Source: Vermamoeba vermiformis
Lineage: Eukaryota; Tubulinea; Echinamoebida
Direction: 5' to 3'
DNA: 64,000 nucleotides
NCBI GenBank assembly: GCA_045837725.1
Contig: JBEWZL010000151.1
Coordinates: 124,001-188,000, forward strand
Under the pieces are notes generated by a model. The model made no database searches. It saw only the letters and a list, made by a program, of their open reading frames with translations, and had not been told where the DNA came from. Positions 10,984-22,475 of the stretch are shown one piece after another; position 1 is the stretch's first letter, and every line of letters starts with the position of its first letter. A program made the position numbers and the translations under genes.

Positions 10984-13900
10984 TTATTTACCGTTCTTCT
11001 TCTTATCCTTTTTTTTGTCTTTTTTATCTTTTTTCGCCGCTTTATCAATATTCTTTTGCTCTTCATCTGCGTCTTTATTATGATGCCGTCTGTGTCGCCC
11101 ATGATGATGATGTTGTCGCGGGAAATGATAGTGATGGTGATGATGGTGGTAATGCAAATGTTGGTGTTCGACGTCATAGTACTGTCCTGTTGTATAATGT
11201 TCCGCTGACGCAAACATTATTCCGCCGCCAGGCACCTCAGGCTCGTGATCGCTGTGATGTTCTTCCGCTGCAACCGGCGGCTGGACTGCCGGGCGAGATC
11301 GCTCGGAGATTGAATTAGCACGTGATCGTCCACCAGGGCCGTCAAGGGAATTTCGCCGATTAGGTCCAATCTCGATCGATCTCCTACGGTTAGCAGGTCC
11401 GTTGTTATCGATCGAACTTCTCCGCGAGCCTTCAATTGACACCCGCGATGGCGCGTCAAGTGAATTTCTTCGAATCATGTCGATAGAGTTTCTTCGAGAT
11501 TGCGATCTCGAGGTGCCTTCGCGTGGTTTGTCGAGTGACGTGCGTGTCAAAGTCACGACATCAGCTTCTTTGTTAATGATCACCGTGGGGACCTGTTTGC
11601 CTTCTTCGTTCTCTTCCATCAATACAACATTTTCGACGGAAAGTTCACTGTCTTCAAGATCCAGCTTTTCCATAGCTTTTTTTCTTCGTTCAACGTGTCG
11701 GCCCATGCGTGATTTAGCTTTACCTTCGTATTTTTCTTTCTTTTTGTACTTTCTGCCGTAATGTTTGATCATCACTTCTTCCATAATGCCAAGTTTGGTC
11801 TTCTCACCCACATTAATACAGATACTGTAATTATATATGCTAGCCGGGAACAATATGAACATATTGATAGCTGAAATAACGGTGGGGATTACTGTCCAAT
11901 ACCTAAATTTGGTCAAAAATCGTTAATTACCAAATTAGGAAAAGTCGCGTAAAGTGACACTCACAAATCGATTTGAATGACGCCGGCCCAAACGAAGACA
12001 ATATTCGCCATGTAAATCGCTTGGAAGAATAAAATATTTTGCAGCAAGTAGAAAAAGAAGCTCGGCGAATGACACCAAAATAAACTGTTGCTGCCTTTGG
12101 TCTTCTTAATTTTGCAGTTGTTTTTGCCCTTGAAGCACGGCAAAACGTACTTCGAGATCCATCTTAAATCCGATTGATGCTTAAATTCCGCTAAATTACA
12201 ACGCTATTAATATCTATCACAAGCTTGCGTATGAAATTTGAAAATTGAATCTCGAATCCGGATTTGGATTTGGATGTGACTTACTGTCTTTTCGACCAGA
12301 CTTATGATGGTGGTGGTGGTGATGATGGTGATGATGGTGCTGCACCAATAACTTTTTGCCACCAGGTAAGCTCGTTTTCAAAGCAGTACTGAGATGCAAC
12401 TCAACTTTTTTCTCTGCATCCATCGACGGGGAACTAGGTGCTTTTGTAACGATTGTAGTGCTTACTTTAAGCGATTGAGGTGACTTAGGATCAGCAGGCT
12501 TGTCTTCTTTTTTCGGCTCATCAGCTGCAACCGTCTGTTGAGACAACTTTGTTTCCGCTACAAAAAAAAAATGTTAGCGCAAAATTAGGCAAAAAATAAA
12601 ATTGATAAAATTTAAATGAATTTATGTCAGTCGTACCTGAAGAGTCTGTTTTGAGCTCCAATGAAGGCTTAGAGACGTGTTTATGTTGTTTCGTCTTGAG
12701 TCTTTGCAATCGATATCGTCGCTCATCATCACCGTCAAACGGCTCAACATCAGAGTCGCTATCATGTCGACGCCTTCTTTCTTTGCTCCTATATGATACG
12801 TGCATTAGTTCATCACACAACATAAAAAAGGTGATCCAGATCTGGATCGGATCCGCAAGTTGAACCCATGATTCAAATGCCCAATACTTACTTGCGGTAC
12901 AAATTAGGACTGTGAATTGGACTAGAGCTCCGACTTGATTCAGGGCTTGACGTACGGCTCGTGCTGGGACTGTCAGAGACAGCATCAAGTGCCATTTCTG
13001 ACTCGCTCCACGACTCGCTTTTGTCAGATGCGTTTTCAGTCGCACGCAAATTCTTCGAGATTTTGCGCTCAAAGTAGTCTTCATAGTCGCTAAACTCATT
13101 ATCGTGATCAGAATCAGAGTCGTAGTTGACTTGTTTTGACTGTGGCATGGTCGGAGATATTTTGATGATCACCTCTTTTTTCGGCTCAGGCGACGCTTTA
13201 GAAATTTCCGGAGATTTCGGGGCTTGCTTTGCCGAAGCAGGAGACGGCACCTGCTTAACATCTTTGGGCTTCTATAATTAAACAGATTAATACCTAAGCG
13301 AAAAATATCCTTCAAAGTGACCAACTCGCGCTACTTTTTGTTTGCATTTTTTTATCGGTTTTAAGAATTATATTACTATTGCAATATAACTTACGTTATC
13401 AGGCGTTTTTGCGGGAGATTTAGGAACAGGTTTCAAATCTTCAAGTGGATATGACCCTCGTTCTTCAGCGTCGTTTCTGAAAGTCCAAGATCTACGAGAA
13501 TAACTGCTTGCTGAAGATTCATCCTCGTCATCGGAATCCATTGACATTGAATCTCGTACACTATCTTCTTGCCTTAATTTATTCTCCTCCTCGATTTCTT
13601 CGTTGTCACCGGATCCTCCTCTTTCCTTTTTCGGAACAACAGCAATTATAGTCTCTTTAGGAATAGTAGCTGCATCAGCGCCTGCATCGACCATGGCCTG
13701 CTCTTGAATAGTGATTTTAGTGTCTTCAATGTTCATTTCAGCCTGCACAATCTCTTTTTCAATGTCGTCTTTGCCACGTGGTTCTTTTGACAGAATTTCT
13801 TTGCTTCGTTTCAGCTTGTTCAGCATTAATTTACTCTTAGCGTAGATCAATATGTTGAGGAATAATATAAGGCCTCCTAAAATCATCAAAGGCGTCTAAA

Positions 13901-15327
13901 AAATGAAAATAATTAATGCCGTTCTTTTGGGGACATGAAATTTTGTTCTACTTACGATCTTGCTGTCTAAAATAATTGAAAATGGAAGCCAGATTCCAAA
14001 TTCAATCGACAGCACGATGAGCAAGACGGACCAATGAATTTGACTCAGTTCGACAAACACATGTCTGTCGATCCAATTAGTTCCGAATAAACAGCTTAAA
14101 GTAGATTATATACGCACCTAATGCATCTCTTGAGATAAACATCAAATCTATATGAGTCTTTAAGCTCATGCTGGACAACAAAATGATCTCTGACGGTATG
14201 ATAATCAACCGCGACTGAGTTGAGCTTTCTTGTCCATAATAACTTCCAATAGAACATCCTTGCGAATGGATTGATGCGCCTTAGTAACGCCACCAAATGG
14301 TTGTATTCTTGACGAACTTCGTACGCATCCATGTGTTCAAGTCGACGCCATCTGTTTTAGAAATTTATTAGATCAGTGTGAATCCTGTTGATACGGCGTA
14401 AATATACAGTTCATGTATACTATACTTACGTTCTGATAATAATAGTCGATAGTAATGCTACTATGACTACTGTAACAATGTAGAAGATCGACAATACGAA
14501 CAACGAAATATGAACGTAATGGAAAATCTCCTGAATCTCACTAGATACATTAGCCGACGCAGAATATTCAACCGCAAACAGAACCATTGACCAGAGACCC
14601 ACAAGCGTTAGCTCTATTTTCAAAGTAAAATTCGATCAGCACGTGGAACAGTTTGTCCAAATAAGGATAACTTTCTAAACGAATACAATACATAAAGTAT
14701 CATAATATAATATAGTTTAGTGAATTAGAGGGAAATCAGGCTTACCCTGAAAGAGCTTGTGGATCATAGCAATCAGATGCGGTTGCAGATGAAGTGACTA
14801 AAGAAAATTAAGCGATTAGTTACATTGTCAAGATAATATAAACAGTATCTAGCAAGTTTCTAGCGATAATTCAAATTTTAGTAATAAAATCCTGACAGCA
14901 CGTGTGTCATCTGATCGGACACGCGCCCAGAGCACAAAATAGACTTTTAGAACTTTTGTTTATCGTAATTCAAATAATATAATTATTTTAATAATAGATG
15001 GGCATTAAGACTATCTTTTCGGAGTTACTCCGTAATCAAGTTTTTTTAATGAAACAATTTTAAATTGTCAAATAAGCATTATTAATTTAGTTTTTGCTGT
15101 CTCAAGCTTAAAAACAATTAATTTAGTGATAAGATGATGGTACTTACGGCTTCGAGCACATCCACCAACAGCTCCCAGAAGAAATTCAATCCGATCAGTA
15201 CTGCCAATGTTGCGATGAATGTTAATGCATTTGCTCCCGTACTATCGTTTAAAAAACTAAGCAGTGTTGGTAAAGAGCCACCAGACGGCGTTGATTCGCC
15301 TCCAGCGCCCATGATCGCGAAGTCCAT
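10984..15327 (-). CDS. MLO-like multi-pass membrane protein with long cytoplasmic inserts
   Basis: Multi-exon gene starting at the ATG at 15327. In order: an N-terminal membrane segment (GLNFFWELLVDVLEA), a second with IELTLVGLWSMVLFAVE, and TM3 around FHYVHISLFVLSIFYIV. Then comes an MLO-type loop (W-RRLE, then INPFARMFYWKLLWTRKL, VDYHTVRDHFVVQHEL, FDVYLKRCIR). Two further TMs follow (HWSVLLIVLSIEFGIWLPF; LMILGGLILFLNILIY). After a long acidic, Ser-rich and His-rich loop (13850-12220), two last TMs follow (FFFYLLQNILFFQAIYMANI; WTVIPTVISAINMFILFP). The GEKTKLGIMEE stretch resembles the MLO tail start. MLO proteins are known as plant calmodulin-binding membrane proteins linked to calcium. Here the loop and tail are unusually large (total about 1,100 aa). 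The tail carries tandem RRxS motifs and a Lys-rich end. The MLO call is by eye and should be tested. Confidence 0.62.
12304..12347 (-). repeat. Polyhistidine-coding ATG/GTG triplet tract
   Basis: Interrupted GTG/ATG triplet run on the plus strand (CAC/CAT on the coding strand). It encodes about 12 consecutive His in the cytoplasmic loop of the MLO-like protein. It is a likely metal- or pH-sensitive segment and a site prone to replication slippage. Confidence 0.8.
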
Positions 15328-16091
15328 CTCTCTGATCTAGTTTAACTCTTTGCAAGCTATTCTATTGTCTATCTGCGCATTATATAAATAAATTTATTGT
15401 GTTTGGTAGTGCATTCAAACTCGTAGAATTAATTTTTCGGCAAGTTAAGCGTTGCAAAAGTGCGCGTAACACGAGAAGCCATTGAAAATTCTAAAATAGA
15501 TACTAAACCTCATGACGCGACAGCAAGACCTCGTATATACTATGATGCGTGTCAGGGAAACGAATAGCAACCAACACAAATGAGTTTATGACTTTGCACG
15601 AACTAATCTGATTTGGCTTGCGCTTGGTAACCTCAACGAATTAATTTTCCGAATACGCAATAACAATTCGAAAAATGCAGCAACAAAAATCGTGATGAAG
15701 TCATTGGTTTTCTTGTTCCTTGAAGATTTTGATCAGGTAGCAACCATTTAATCTCCCATTCCTGAAGCATACGATGCCTCTTATTGCCACCAGTACTATC
15801 AATTCTTATGCACTTAAACATTTTTTTGTCAGCGGAGTCGAATGATAATCGCCTGAAACCCGAGATCTGCCAGATTTCACCAAGCTAACAGTTACCGCGT
15901 TATATTTGCTTGCCATCGATGAGGTCAACTAACATATTTAAAACTTTTTTGGCGCCAACATTATTGGTTCCGTAATTGCCTATCAGAATTTTTTAAGAAG
16001 GCGGTTTTTGGATCGACAAATCAGATTTTTGTACCGCCGCTATTTGTCTATCGTTGTCATATATATAACCACAACAGATAAACAATCCATC
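15328..16091. other. Divergent intergenic, MLO-like / secreted protein
   Basis: About 760 bp between the divergent starts of the MLO-like gene and the secreted-protein gene. It should carry both promoters. A 62-codon minus-strand open frame at 15633-15821 has no recognisable domain; I leave it uncalled. Confidence 0.5.
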
Positions 16092-17221
16092 ATGCAAACT
16101 TCAAGCATCGTTGCTTTGTTGCTCGTCGCATTCGCTGCGATCGTCTTGGCTCAACCCGCCTGCCCTCCTCCTACTCCTGTGAGCCAATTTACCGTGAACT
16201 TCATCGAGTAAGCATCATTATAGCGCTAAATTATTGTCTTTATTACGCAAAGCGATTTGAAATAGTGGATTTAACTTTTTGTACCGGTAGGACTGTTAAA
16301 GTTAAGGGTGCTATCGGTCGCTATCCGAACACTATGATCTACTCTGGCGCTACTCTTCAACAAAACTACCAATCCCGTACTGAAGGTTAGTAATAATTAA
16401 TTAAAAATTTTATAGGTAAAAACATAGGTCTAACGTATCTGCTTTCAGCCGGTGTTATGGAGAGCGTTTTCATCGTCAATGCCACCTTAACTAACCCCTC
16501 TAACAACGGTAAGCACATATAGCACCTTATGTATCCATGATGCAAGCTAATGCGAATCCTCTCAGGAAAATTCTGGATCATCGATATGGACCAAAAGGGC
16601 TACCCCGAAGCTTGCACTTGGGGCTATATCCAAGAAATGAGCAACCCTATTGATATCAACCCTCCTTTGATTCCTTACTTGGACTGGATCACTTGCGAAT
16701 ACGTCGGTACTAACATCATTGCCGGTACGTAGAGTACGATCTGCTTTTAAATATCCGTAATAATCCGTACCTACAGGCCAAACCGTGTACCAATACCACA
16801 TGACCAACCCCAAGTCTTACATGGCCGTAAGTTATCTTTGTCGTCACATCCAAGCTGATCTACAATAACTTATTGTTATTTAGATGGAGTACTACATTAA
16901 CGCTCAAAGTCTCGATCCTGTGAGATACTCTACTACTATTACTAGCCCCTTCTACAACGTTACTCAGATCAATGACTTCCAAAGTGAGTTCAAATCCGCT
17001 ACAAAAATGCCGAAGTATGATCTAACCCTTTTTTAGAGTTCCAATATGCCAATCCCGATCCTAAGAGCTTCTGGATGCCTGCTGGTACTCCTAACTGGTA
17101 TGTCTACTCTCTACGTTTAATAAACCAGCGACTAACGAGTGTTTATAGCGTTGCCGGCAATGCTGCTCAATTGAAGAAAGTTTGGGACCAAAAGATTGCT
17201 CGTCACGTCACCAAGCTCTAA
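16092..17221 (+). CDS. Secreted protein of unknown function, probably abundant
   Basis: Eight exons with a clear GT-AG structure (exons about 16092-16207, 16291-16385, 16449-16508, 16566-16724, 16777-16826, 16884-16983, 17037-17097, 17149-17221). The N-terminus is a signal peptide (MQTSSIVALLLVAFAAIVLA, cleavage likely before QPAC). The mature protein of about 205 aa has N-glycosylation sequons (VNAT, YNVT). Cysteines are few (about 4), including those in GYPEACTW and DWITCEYVG. Codons are strongly C-ending, as in the RNR genes, which suggests high expression. I do not recognise the family. It could be an extracellular binding or coat protein; no function is claimed. Confidence 0.8.
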
Positions 17222-17430
17222 ACGAACAAGTATAGCTCCTAGTTAACTAAATTTGACGTACATCAAATTTTTGTAACGAGATCGCAATTTCGTCTCTGCA
17301 ACAAATTTAAATAAATTCGATCCTTAAGATCAACATTCGCAACGTTGCATTTAGTATCTATCTATTATAATAATTGGTAGAACAGTACAATTTATTTACA
17401 AAGGAAGTTTTGGCGCGTCGCATCCATGCC

Positions 17431-18007
17431 TTAGTGAGCTTGAATGTTAGCCTCCAAAAAAGATGTAAGTTGTTGACTCTTTTCCTCTGTGTATGGGCCT
17501 TCAATCTTCAGAGCGACCTTATGTTCGCTATCGACCACATAAAGATAGATCGTTTTTTCGGTTGTGATCTGCATCTCGTTCAAAAACTTTTGTTTATCAA
17601 TATATAACGTAATCGTTCTATCGCGAGTTTCCACATCTCTAATACCGAATCGCATGCCTATCAAATACATTTGTAAGCAACTAATTGTTCCGGAATTTAT
17701 CGGAGAATTTTTTCAATTTGAAAATTTAAAATTATTGTAAAAATATTAGCGTACCTTCGGTAATAAATTTTTGAATCAACCAGTTGGGTCTATCGATAAC
17801 TGGAAGTTCATAAAAATTAAGGGCCTCGCGTCCGAACCTGTGAAGCAAAGTCGTCACCGCTGGGACCCACGTATCAATATCGTCTTGCTGCTCACGCTGA
17901 AATGCAACAAAAACAATATTGTAATTTTTGCCTGCAAAGTCTTGAGGAATCGTCACTTTCTTCTTGCTCAAGTTGTCAGATACGTATGTTGGGAAAGTCA
18001 AAGCCAT
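17431..18007 (-). CDS. Small thioredoxin-fold-like protein, unknown function
   Basis: Two exons, starting at the ATG at 18007. Exon 1 ends ...IQKFITEG and exon 2 continues MRFGIRDVETRDRTITLYID, phase consistent. The protein is about 165 aa with no signal peptide or TM. The order of blocks is FPTYVSDNL, then NIVFVAFQREQQDDIDTWVPAV, then FYELPVIDRPNW, then GMRFGI and LYIDKQKF. This resembles small conserved proteins of bacteria and plastid-bearing eukaryotes with a thioredoxin-like fold. No CxxC is present, so it is not a classical thioredoxin. The family call is from memory of the pattern and is weak; that the gene is real is much surer. Confidence 0.65.
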
Positions 18008-18498
18008 GTTTGCTGGTTGAAGTAATCTAATGTGTTGCTGCTCGTTTAATAATAATAAACGAATGAATAAACGGGATTTGAGAAAGAAAATGTCCTAAAA
18101 CCCTACGTCGCGAGACCTCAAATTTCCTTTTTTAGATCCCGGTAAGAACGTCATTGTAGCGGCGTAATTAAAGACTTCCTTTGAATATTTTCGCGAGTAT
18201 ACTTTCTTGCGATTATGCGGCAATTGAAAATGTCAGCGTGTCATTTTGACTTTTGGGGCTTTGGATTTTTGGGTTGCGATTTTAATACAATATCGATTGA
18301 AGTCCCCAATCATTGAACCCATTCTTAATGATCTCAACCCCTTTGCACCATATTTGGGGCATAAGCAACTATAAAATCAGATCAGATCCGTTCATTCTTT
18401 TTCATCAAACAAACAAGTCGCCAACCAACAACTAATCTACTTACTTACTAATCCGAGTACCTAACAATGTCTCTTCAAATTCGCAAGGCTCAAAGGAG
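18008..18498. other. Divergent promoter region
   Basis: Divergent spacer between 18007 (-) and 18499 (+). It contains the GATC-rich string CAGATCAGATCCG at 18378-18390, about 120 bp upstream of the downstream gene's start. An upstream ATG in good context (TAACAATGT) lies at 18467. Confidence 0.5.
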
Positions 18499-18936
18499 AT
18501 GGAAGAGTCCTCCAACTACAAACAATTCTTCACTGTCATGAAAGACATCGTGCCTACCGTCGAAGTGATTGTAGACAGCGAGAGCATCAAGAAGCTCGAC
18601 GGCACTGGCAGATACAACGGCAACGACGAATCAGTGCCGCTCGTCTTGTTCAATGTCCTCAGAGGCTACTTCTGGAAAGGCATTTCTAACGCATTCCGTG
18701 ACGCGTTGAACGACGACATGGCCAAGGAAGCTGCGGCCGATGCAATCATGCGCGTGACTGTTACATTCGTGCAAAATGACGAGCAGAAAGGATACGGCTG
18801 GGAGCTGGCTAAGACGCAAGACAAGGACTGGACATTGAAGGTCATCAAGAACTGGAAGGGTCTCGTGTTCGACACGGAATTCAACACTTACCCTAACGCT
18901 CCTGAAATCAAGGACCAACTTCTCAAGTCTCTCTAG
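18499..18936 (+). CDS. Intronless small acidic protein, unknown, highly biased codons
   Basis: Uninterrupted 145-codon frame from ATG 18499 to TAG 18936 with strongly C-ending codons, typical of the highly expressed genes in this window. The protein is soluble and mixed alpha/beta in appearance (PTVEVIVDSESIKKL, WELAKTQDKDWTLKVIKNW), without a signal peptide or known motif. The start is uncertain: an earlier ATG at 18467 sits in better context but opens a different frame of only 24 codons that overlaps this start. Either the short frame is a regulatory uORF or there is a sequence error. The function is not recognised. Confidence 0.7.
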   Translation: MEESSNYKQFFTVMKDIVPTVEVIVDSESIKKLDGTGRYNGNDESVPLVLFNVLRGYFWKGISNAFRDALNDDMAKEAAADAIMRVTVTFVQNDEQKGYGWELAKTQDKDWTLKVIKNWKGLVFDTEFNTYPNAPEIKDQLLKSL

Positions 18937-19101
18937 GCAAGCTTAATAATTTTCCATATTATTAAAGTCATGATTTGTCTTTGTAGTGCATAGCTGTAGT
19001 TGAGAAAGTGCAGTCTCAAAATAAAAGCAAAATTGTTTATAATTATTGTACATGATCCTCGAGCTATTATTTGCCTAAAAATCGATATTAATATCACATA
19101 T

Positions 19102-20071
19102 TTATAAGAGTAATATTAAAACATTACCGAGAATAGCCTTTTTCAAGCCATCGTGCTTGGCCAAATCCGCTGGCTTTTTGCCGTCTTCATTTTCAGCATT
19201 AGCATCAACTCCTTTCTTTAAAAGTAAAAGTACAATAGGGATCTATAATGGATACGTTAAAATGAATCTATTAGAGTGAAATAGCATTTGGCGTACGAGA
19301 TCAGGATGCGAAACAGATGCGGCAGCATGAAGCAAATTGTTTTCTTGATTATCAGTAACTTCAATATCAGCACCTTTCTCTATACGAAATATTAATCATC
19401 ATGATCATCGCCTATTTAATTCACGTACCAATCAAAAACTCGATGATTTTGGGGAAGCGATGTTTGACAGCCAAGAACAATGGGGTCTGAAAAAAAATAC
19501 GTATATTATCACTATTATTATTGGAACATTAATCATGACACAGAAGTGATCTCGAGTCAGATTTAACTCTTAAGTAGTCCGGATTTGATGTAAAAGTGCG
19601 TTTTGAAACAAGTATAATCTCGTTTATTACCTCGCCTTCCATATTAGTAGCTTCAATATCAGCTCCGTGTTCAACGAGCACTGAAACGACCTGTATTTGG
19701 GTTAGATCTGACACCGGTGTCTTAGTAGGAAGTGTGACGTACGTCAAAATGGCCTCGTGAGCATGCATTATGAAGAGGAGTATTTAATACGCCTATATTA
19801 TTAGCATTTTAATGGTTAGTCGGTTTGACAGAGGCCAAAGATATTTTCAAAAAATCTCACTTTAGAAAGCCTTGCAGTAGTTGAGTAAAATTTCAACAGG
19901 AAAATATTAATTGAATTTTTTTGGCAATATTTACGCTGGTAATATTGATAATTTTTTACCTGTTGTCATGCGTGAGTTGGCATCTGCTCCTTGTGCGAGC
20001 AATTTCTTGACTAATTCGGTATTGCCATCAATAGCAGCGTTACGAATATCAGTAGCTATTTGAGAGGCCAT
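19102..20071 (-). CDS. Ankyrin-repeat protein
   Basis: About six short exons; the start is the ATG at 20071. Joined exons read as successive ankyrin repeats: IRNAAIDGNTELVKKLLAQG with ADANSRM; TPLHNACSRGHFD followed by VVSVLVEHGADIEATNMEG; TPLFLAVKHRFPKIIEFLI; EKGADIEVTDNQENNLLHAA; and IPIVLLLLKKGVDANAENED. The end at 19102 follows a possible further donor, so a downstream exon cannot be excluded. There is no other domain, so it is likely a small cytosolic protein-binding scaffold. One intron (about 19687-19737) is only about 51 bp. The start lies 83 bp from the divergent Ppx/GppA gene. Confidence 0.78.
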
Positions 20072-20154
20072 ATTTAATTAAGTTATTTGGTGTTGATCTA
20101 GTCACGAAATTAAAAATTGTTTTTTTTCGTTTCAAATCATACAAAGTACCACAA
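20072..20154. promoter_or_regulatory. 83-bp bidirectional promoter spacer
   Basis: Only 83 bp separate the ATG of the ankyrin gene (-) from that of the Ppx/GppA gene (+). Both 5' UTRs and core promoters must overlap here. It contains a T8 run but no motif I can name. Confidence 0.55.
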
Positions 20155-22038
20155 ATGGCCGATGAATACGTTGCATCAATTGATATAGGCACTAATAGTG
20201 TTTTGCTTCTTATTGGAAGACTCTTTAAAGTCAACGACACGGAATGGTAAATAATTAGATCCGCTTTTTAACCTCCAAATCCGTTGTTAATTATTATTAT
20301 GTGATCAATAATTATTATACTAATATGTAAATCATAACATAGGGCTATTGAGCCTATTAAAGAGGAAATGAGGCTGCCTCGACTCGGCAAAGGAGTAGAT
20401 GCCAATAAAACATTAGCAAGCGACTCGTAAGGCACTAATAATATTTACTTTATTATTTTAATTATTTTCGGGATTTATTTTGGAATTATTGAACTCGCTG
20501 ATCTGATCTGAAACGATTTGTAGCATGCAACGTGTTATTGACGTTCTGAAAGAGTACAAACAAATGATCGATAGTCAAGAACACAAAGTTAAACAAGTTA
20601 TATTATGCGCCACTAGTGCTGTTCGAGACGCTTCAAACAGGTAATTTTAAAACGAACCACATCTAAACGCGCGAATCCAGAAATATTTTCCAATCGATAT
20701 TTAAGCCCTAAAATAATAACCCTTTGCTATTATAGACAAACTTTTGTCGATTTAGTAAAGCAAGAGCTCGATTACGACGTTACAATCTTACCTGGAAAAA
20801 CAGAAGCACTTTGTACCTTCACTGGCGCAGTTGGAGCCCTTAAACAGCTCGAAGTCACGCAACCTAATCAACATTATAATCTTAAACAACTCAAGTATAA
20901 TATCGCTATTGATATTGGTGGCGGCAGGTAGGTATTTTCAAGATCAGATCTTTTTTGCCGGTACACGAGCTTGATCCGCTTCAAAACTCATTCCAAAACT
21001 CTATAATATTATCTATACTCCACAATTAACATATATATGCCACTAATAACGATCTATAATAGCACTGAAGTCGCGATCGGAACCTCGAGCGAACTCGTTA
21101 ACAGGTAATTCTTAATTATACCTCAAAATAAGCCATTATTCATCTTTATATTAGTCATTCGTTTGATATGGGTTGTGTGAGATACGCAGAGCGTTATTTC
21201 TTTAATCCTAATGGCCAACGCATAGAAGATGTAATGAACTACGTACCGACCGAAGATCAGATCCACAGTGCGCATCAAGCGATTAAAGATACGCTTAAGG
21301 GCGTTCAATTCAAGGAGATTAGAGATACCCAAGGTATATTTATAATTAATTTAATCAAAACTACGTCGGCTTAGAAAAAGATCCGGATGTACCTTAAACA
21401 ATGAATACAATCTTATTTATACTTTAGATCGCTAGCATACTAATTATACAACGTTTAGATAAGTCGTTAATCAGATTGATCGGAGTTGAAGGCACTTTTG
21501 CTTCGATCTGCTGCATAGCCAATGAATTGCCTGAAATGATTCCAGTACAGTTCCACGGCTCTATTCTCACTTTAGAACAGTACGTATACTACTATATTAT
21601 ATCGGTACATACTTATTTACCTCTTATTATTTCTTAGAATTGAGTCTCAGCTCGCTCGCTTCAGAACGATGTCGCCGAATCAAATGTTGGCTTTGTACCC
21701 TAAAATTCTCGTACGTAATATATAATTTATATTTATTAGCAATAATTGAAATTAAGAATTGATTATGAAAGCCAAGAATTATTTTGTACTGGCTTTTTTA
21801 TTGGAAAGAAAAATGTTCTAATATGATATTATTTAGTACGGCCGAGCAGATGTATATTTAATTGGTCTATTAATTGCTTCAGAATTCATGAAGGTAAAAT
21901 ACGATTTTAACTTGCCGCTTTCGAATGATATCTGACCAATTATTTCCTTTTTAGGAATACGGCTTTTCGACCGTTCAAGTCTCGACTGGTGGTATCAGAT
22001 ACGGCGGTGTAATATTGCGAACGAAAAATATTATATAA
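20155..22038 (+). CDS. Ppx/GppA family phosphatase (exopolyphosphatase/pppGpp phosphatase fold)
   Basis: Multi-exon gene of the ASKHA-fold Ppx/GppA family, which hydrolyses polyphosphate or (p)ppGpp in bacteria; the role in eukaryotes is less clear. The phosphate-1 motif is YVASIDIGTNSVLLLIG (exon 1). Then come VILCATSAVRDASNR, the phosphate-2-like motif IAIDIGGGSTEVAIG split by an intron, and FDMGCVRYAERYF (family signature with conserved Gly and Arg). It ends VSTGGIRYGGVIL, resembling the VSxxGLRxG motif. It is about the size of the short family members and has no C-terminal HD domain. There is no targeting signal, so it is likely cytosolic. The first exon is 20155-20246. The choice between polyphosphate and other nucleotide phosphate substrates cannot be made from sequence. 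Confidence 0.87.
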
Positions 22039-22475
22039 ATACTAACATTCGCGAAGCAAAAACAAACATTGGTTAACTTTTATATTACTACCAGTAGTAT
22101 TTTTAGGTTTCAACCGTTTACAAAGAACTAATTGCAAAGATCGCGGAAAAAAACAGCAAAAATGAAGAGGCACGTGCCTCGTGATGAAATTTCGTGACTG
22201 TGATATTCGTGCTCGGAAATTTGACGGAACGCCACTCGGAGAATTACTGGCTAAATACACCGATTAGTTGTTCTGAGTACATTCAGTGACTATTCACTCA
22301 AATATTACGCCCACTATATAGCGCAACAAAGTTTACTTAATGGCATAGAAACAGTTTTAAGTAAGATAAATTAGCTCAAATGCGATCCAAAAATAATTGA
22401 CGTTGAAGTCGTCGAACTCTCTTTTGTAGGATAAACTAATTTATTGATTTAATGATTTACTATTATTACATACTA
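22039..22475. other. Convergent intergenic
   Basis: 3' flanks of the Ppx/GppA gene (+) and the dynamin-like gene (-). A 72-codon minus-strand open frame at 22042-22260 has no support from domains or splice continuity. Nothing else was seen. Confidence 0.45.

Noticed and set aside
11402-11761. 119-codon plus-strand frame antisense to the MLO-like tail
   Set aside because: Shadow of the Arg/Ser-rich coding strand; no start context, domain or splice logic.
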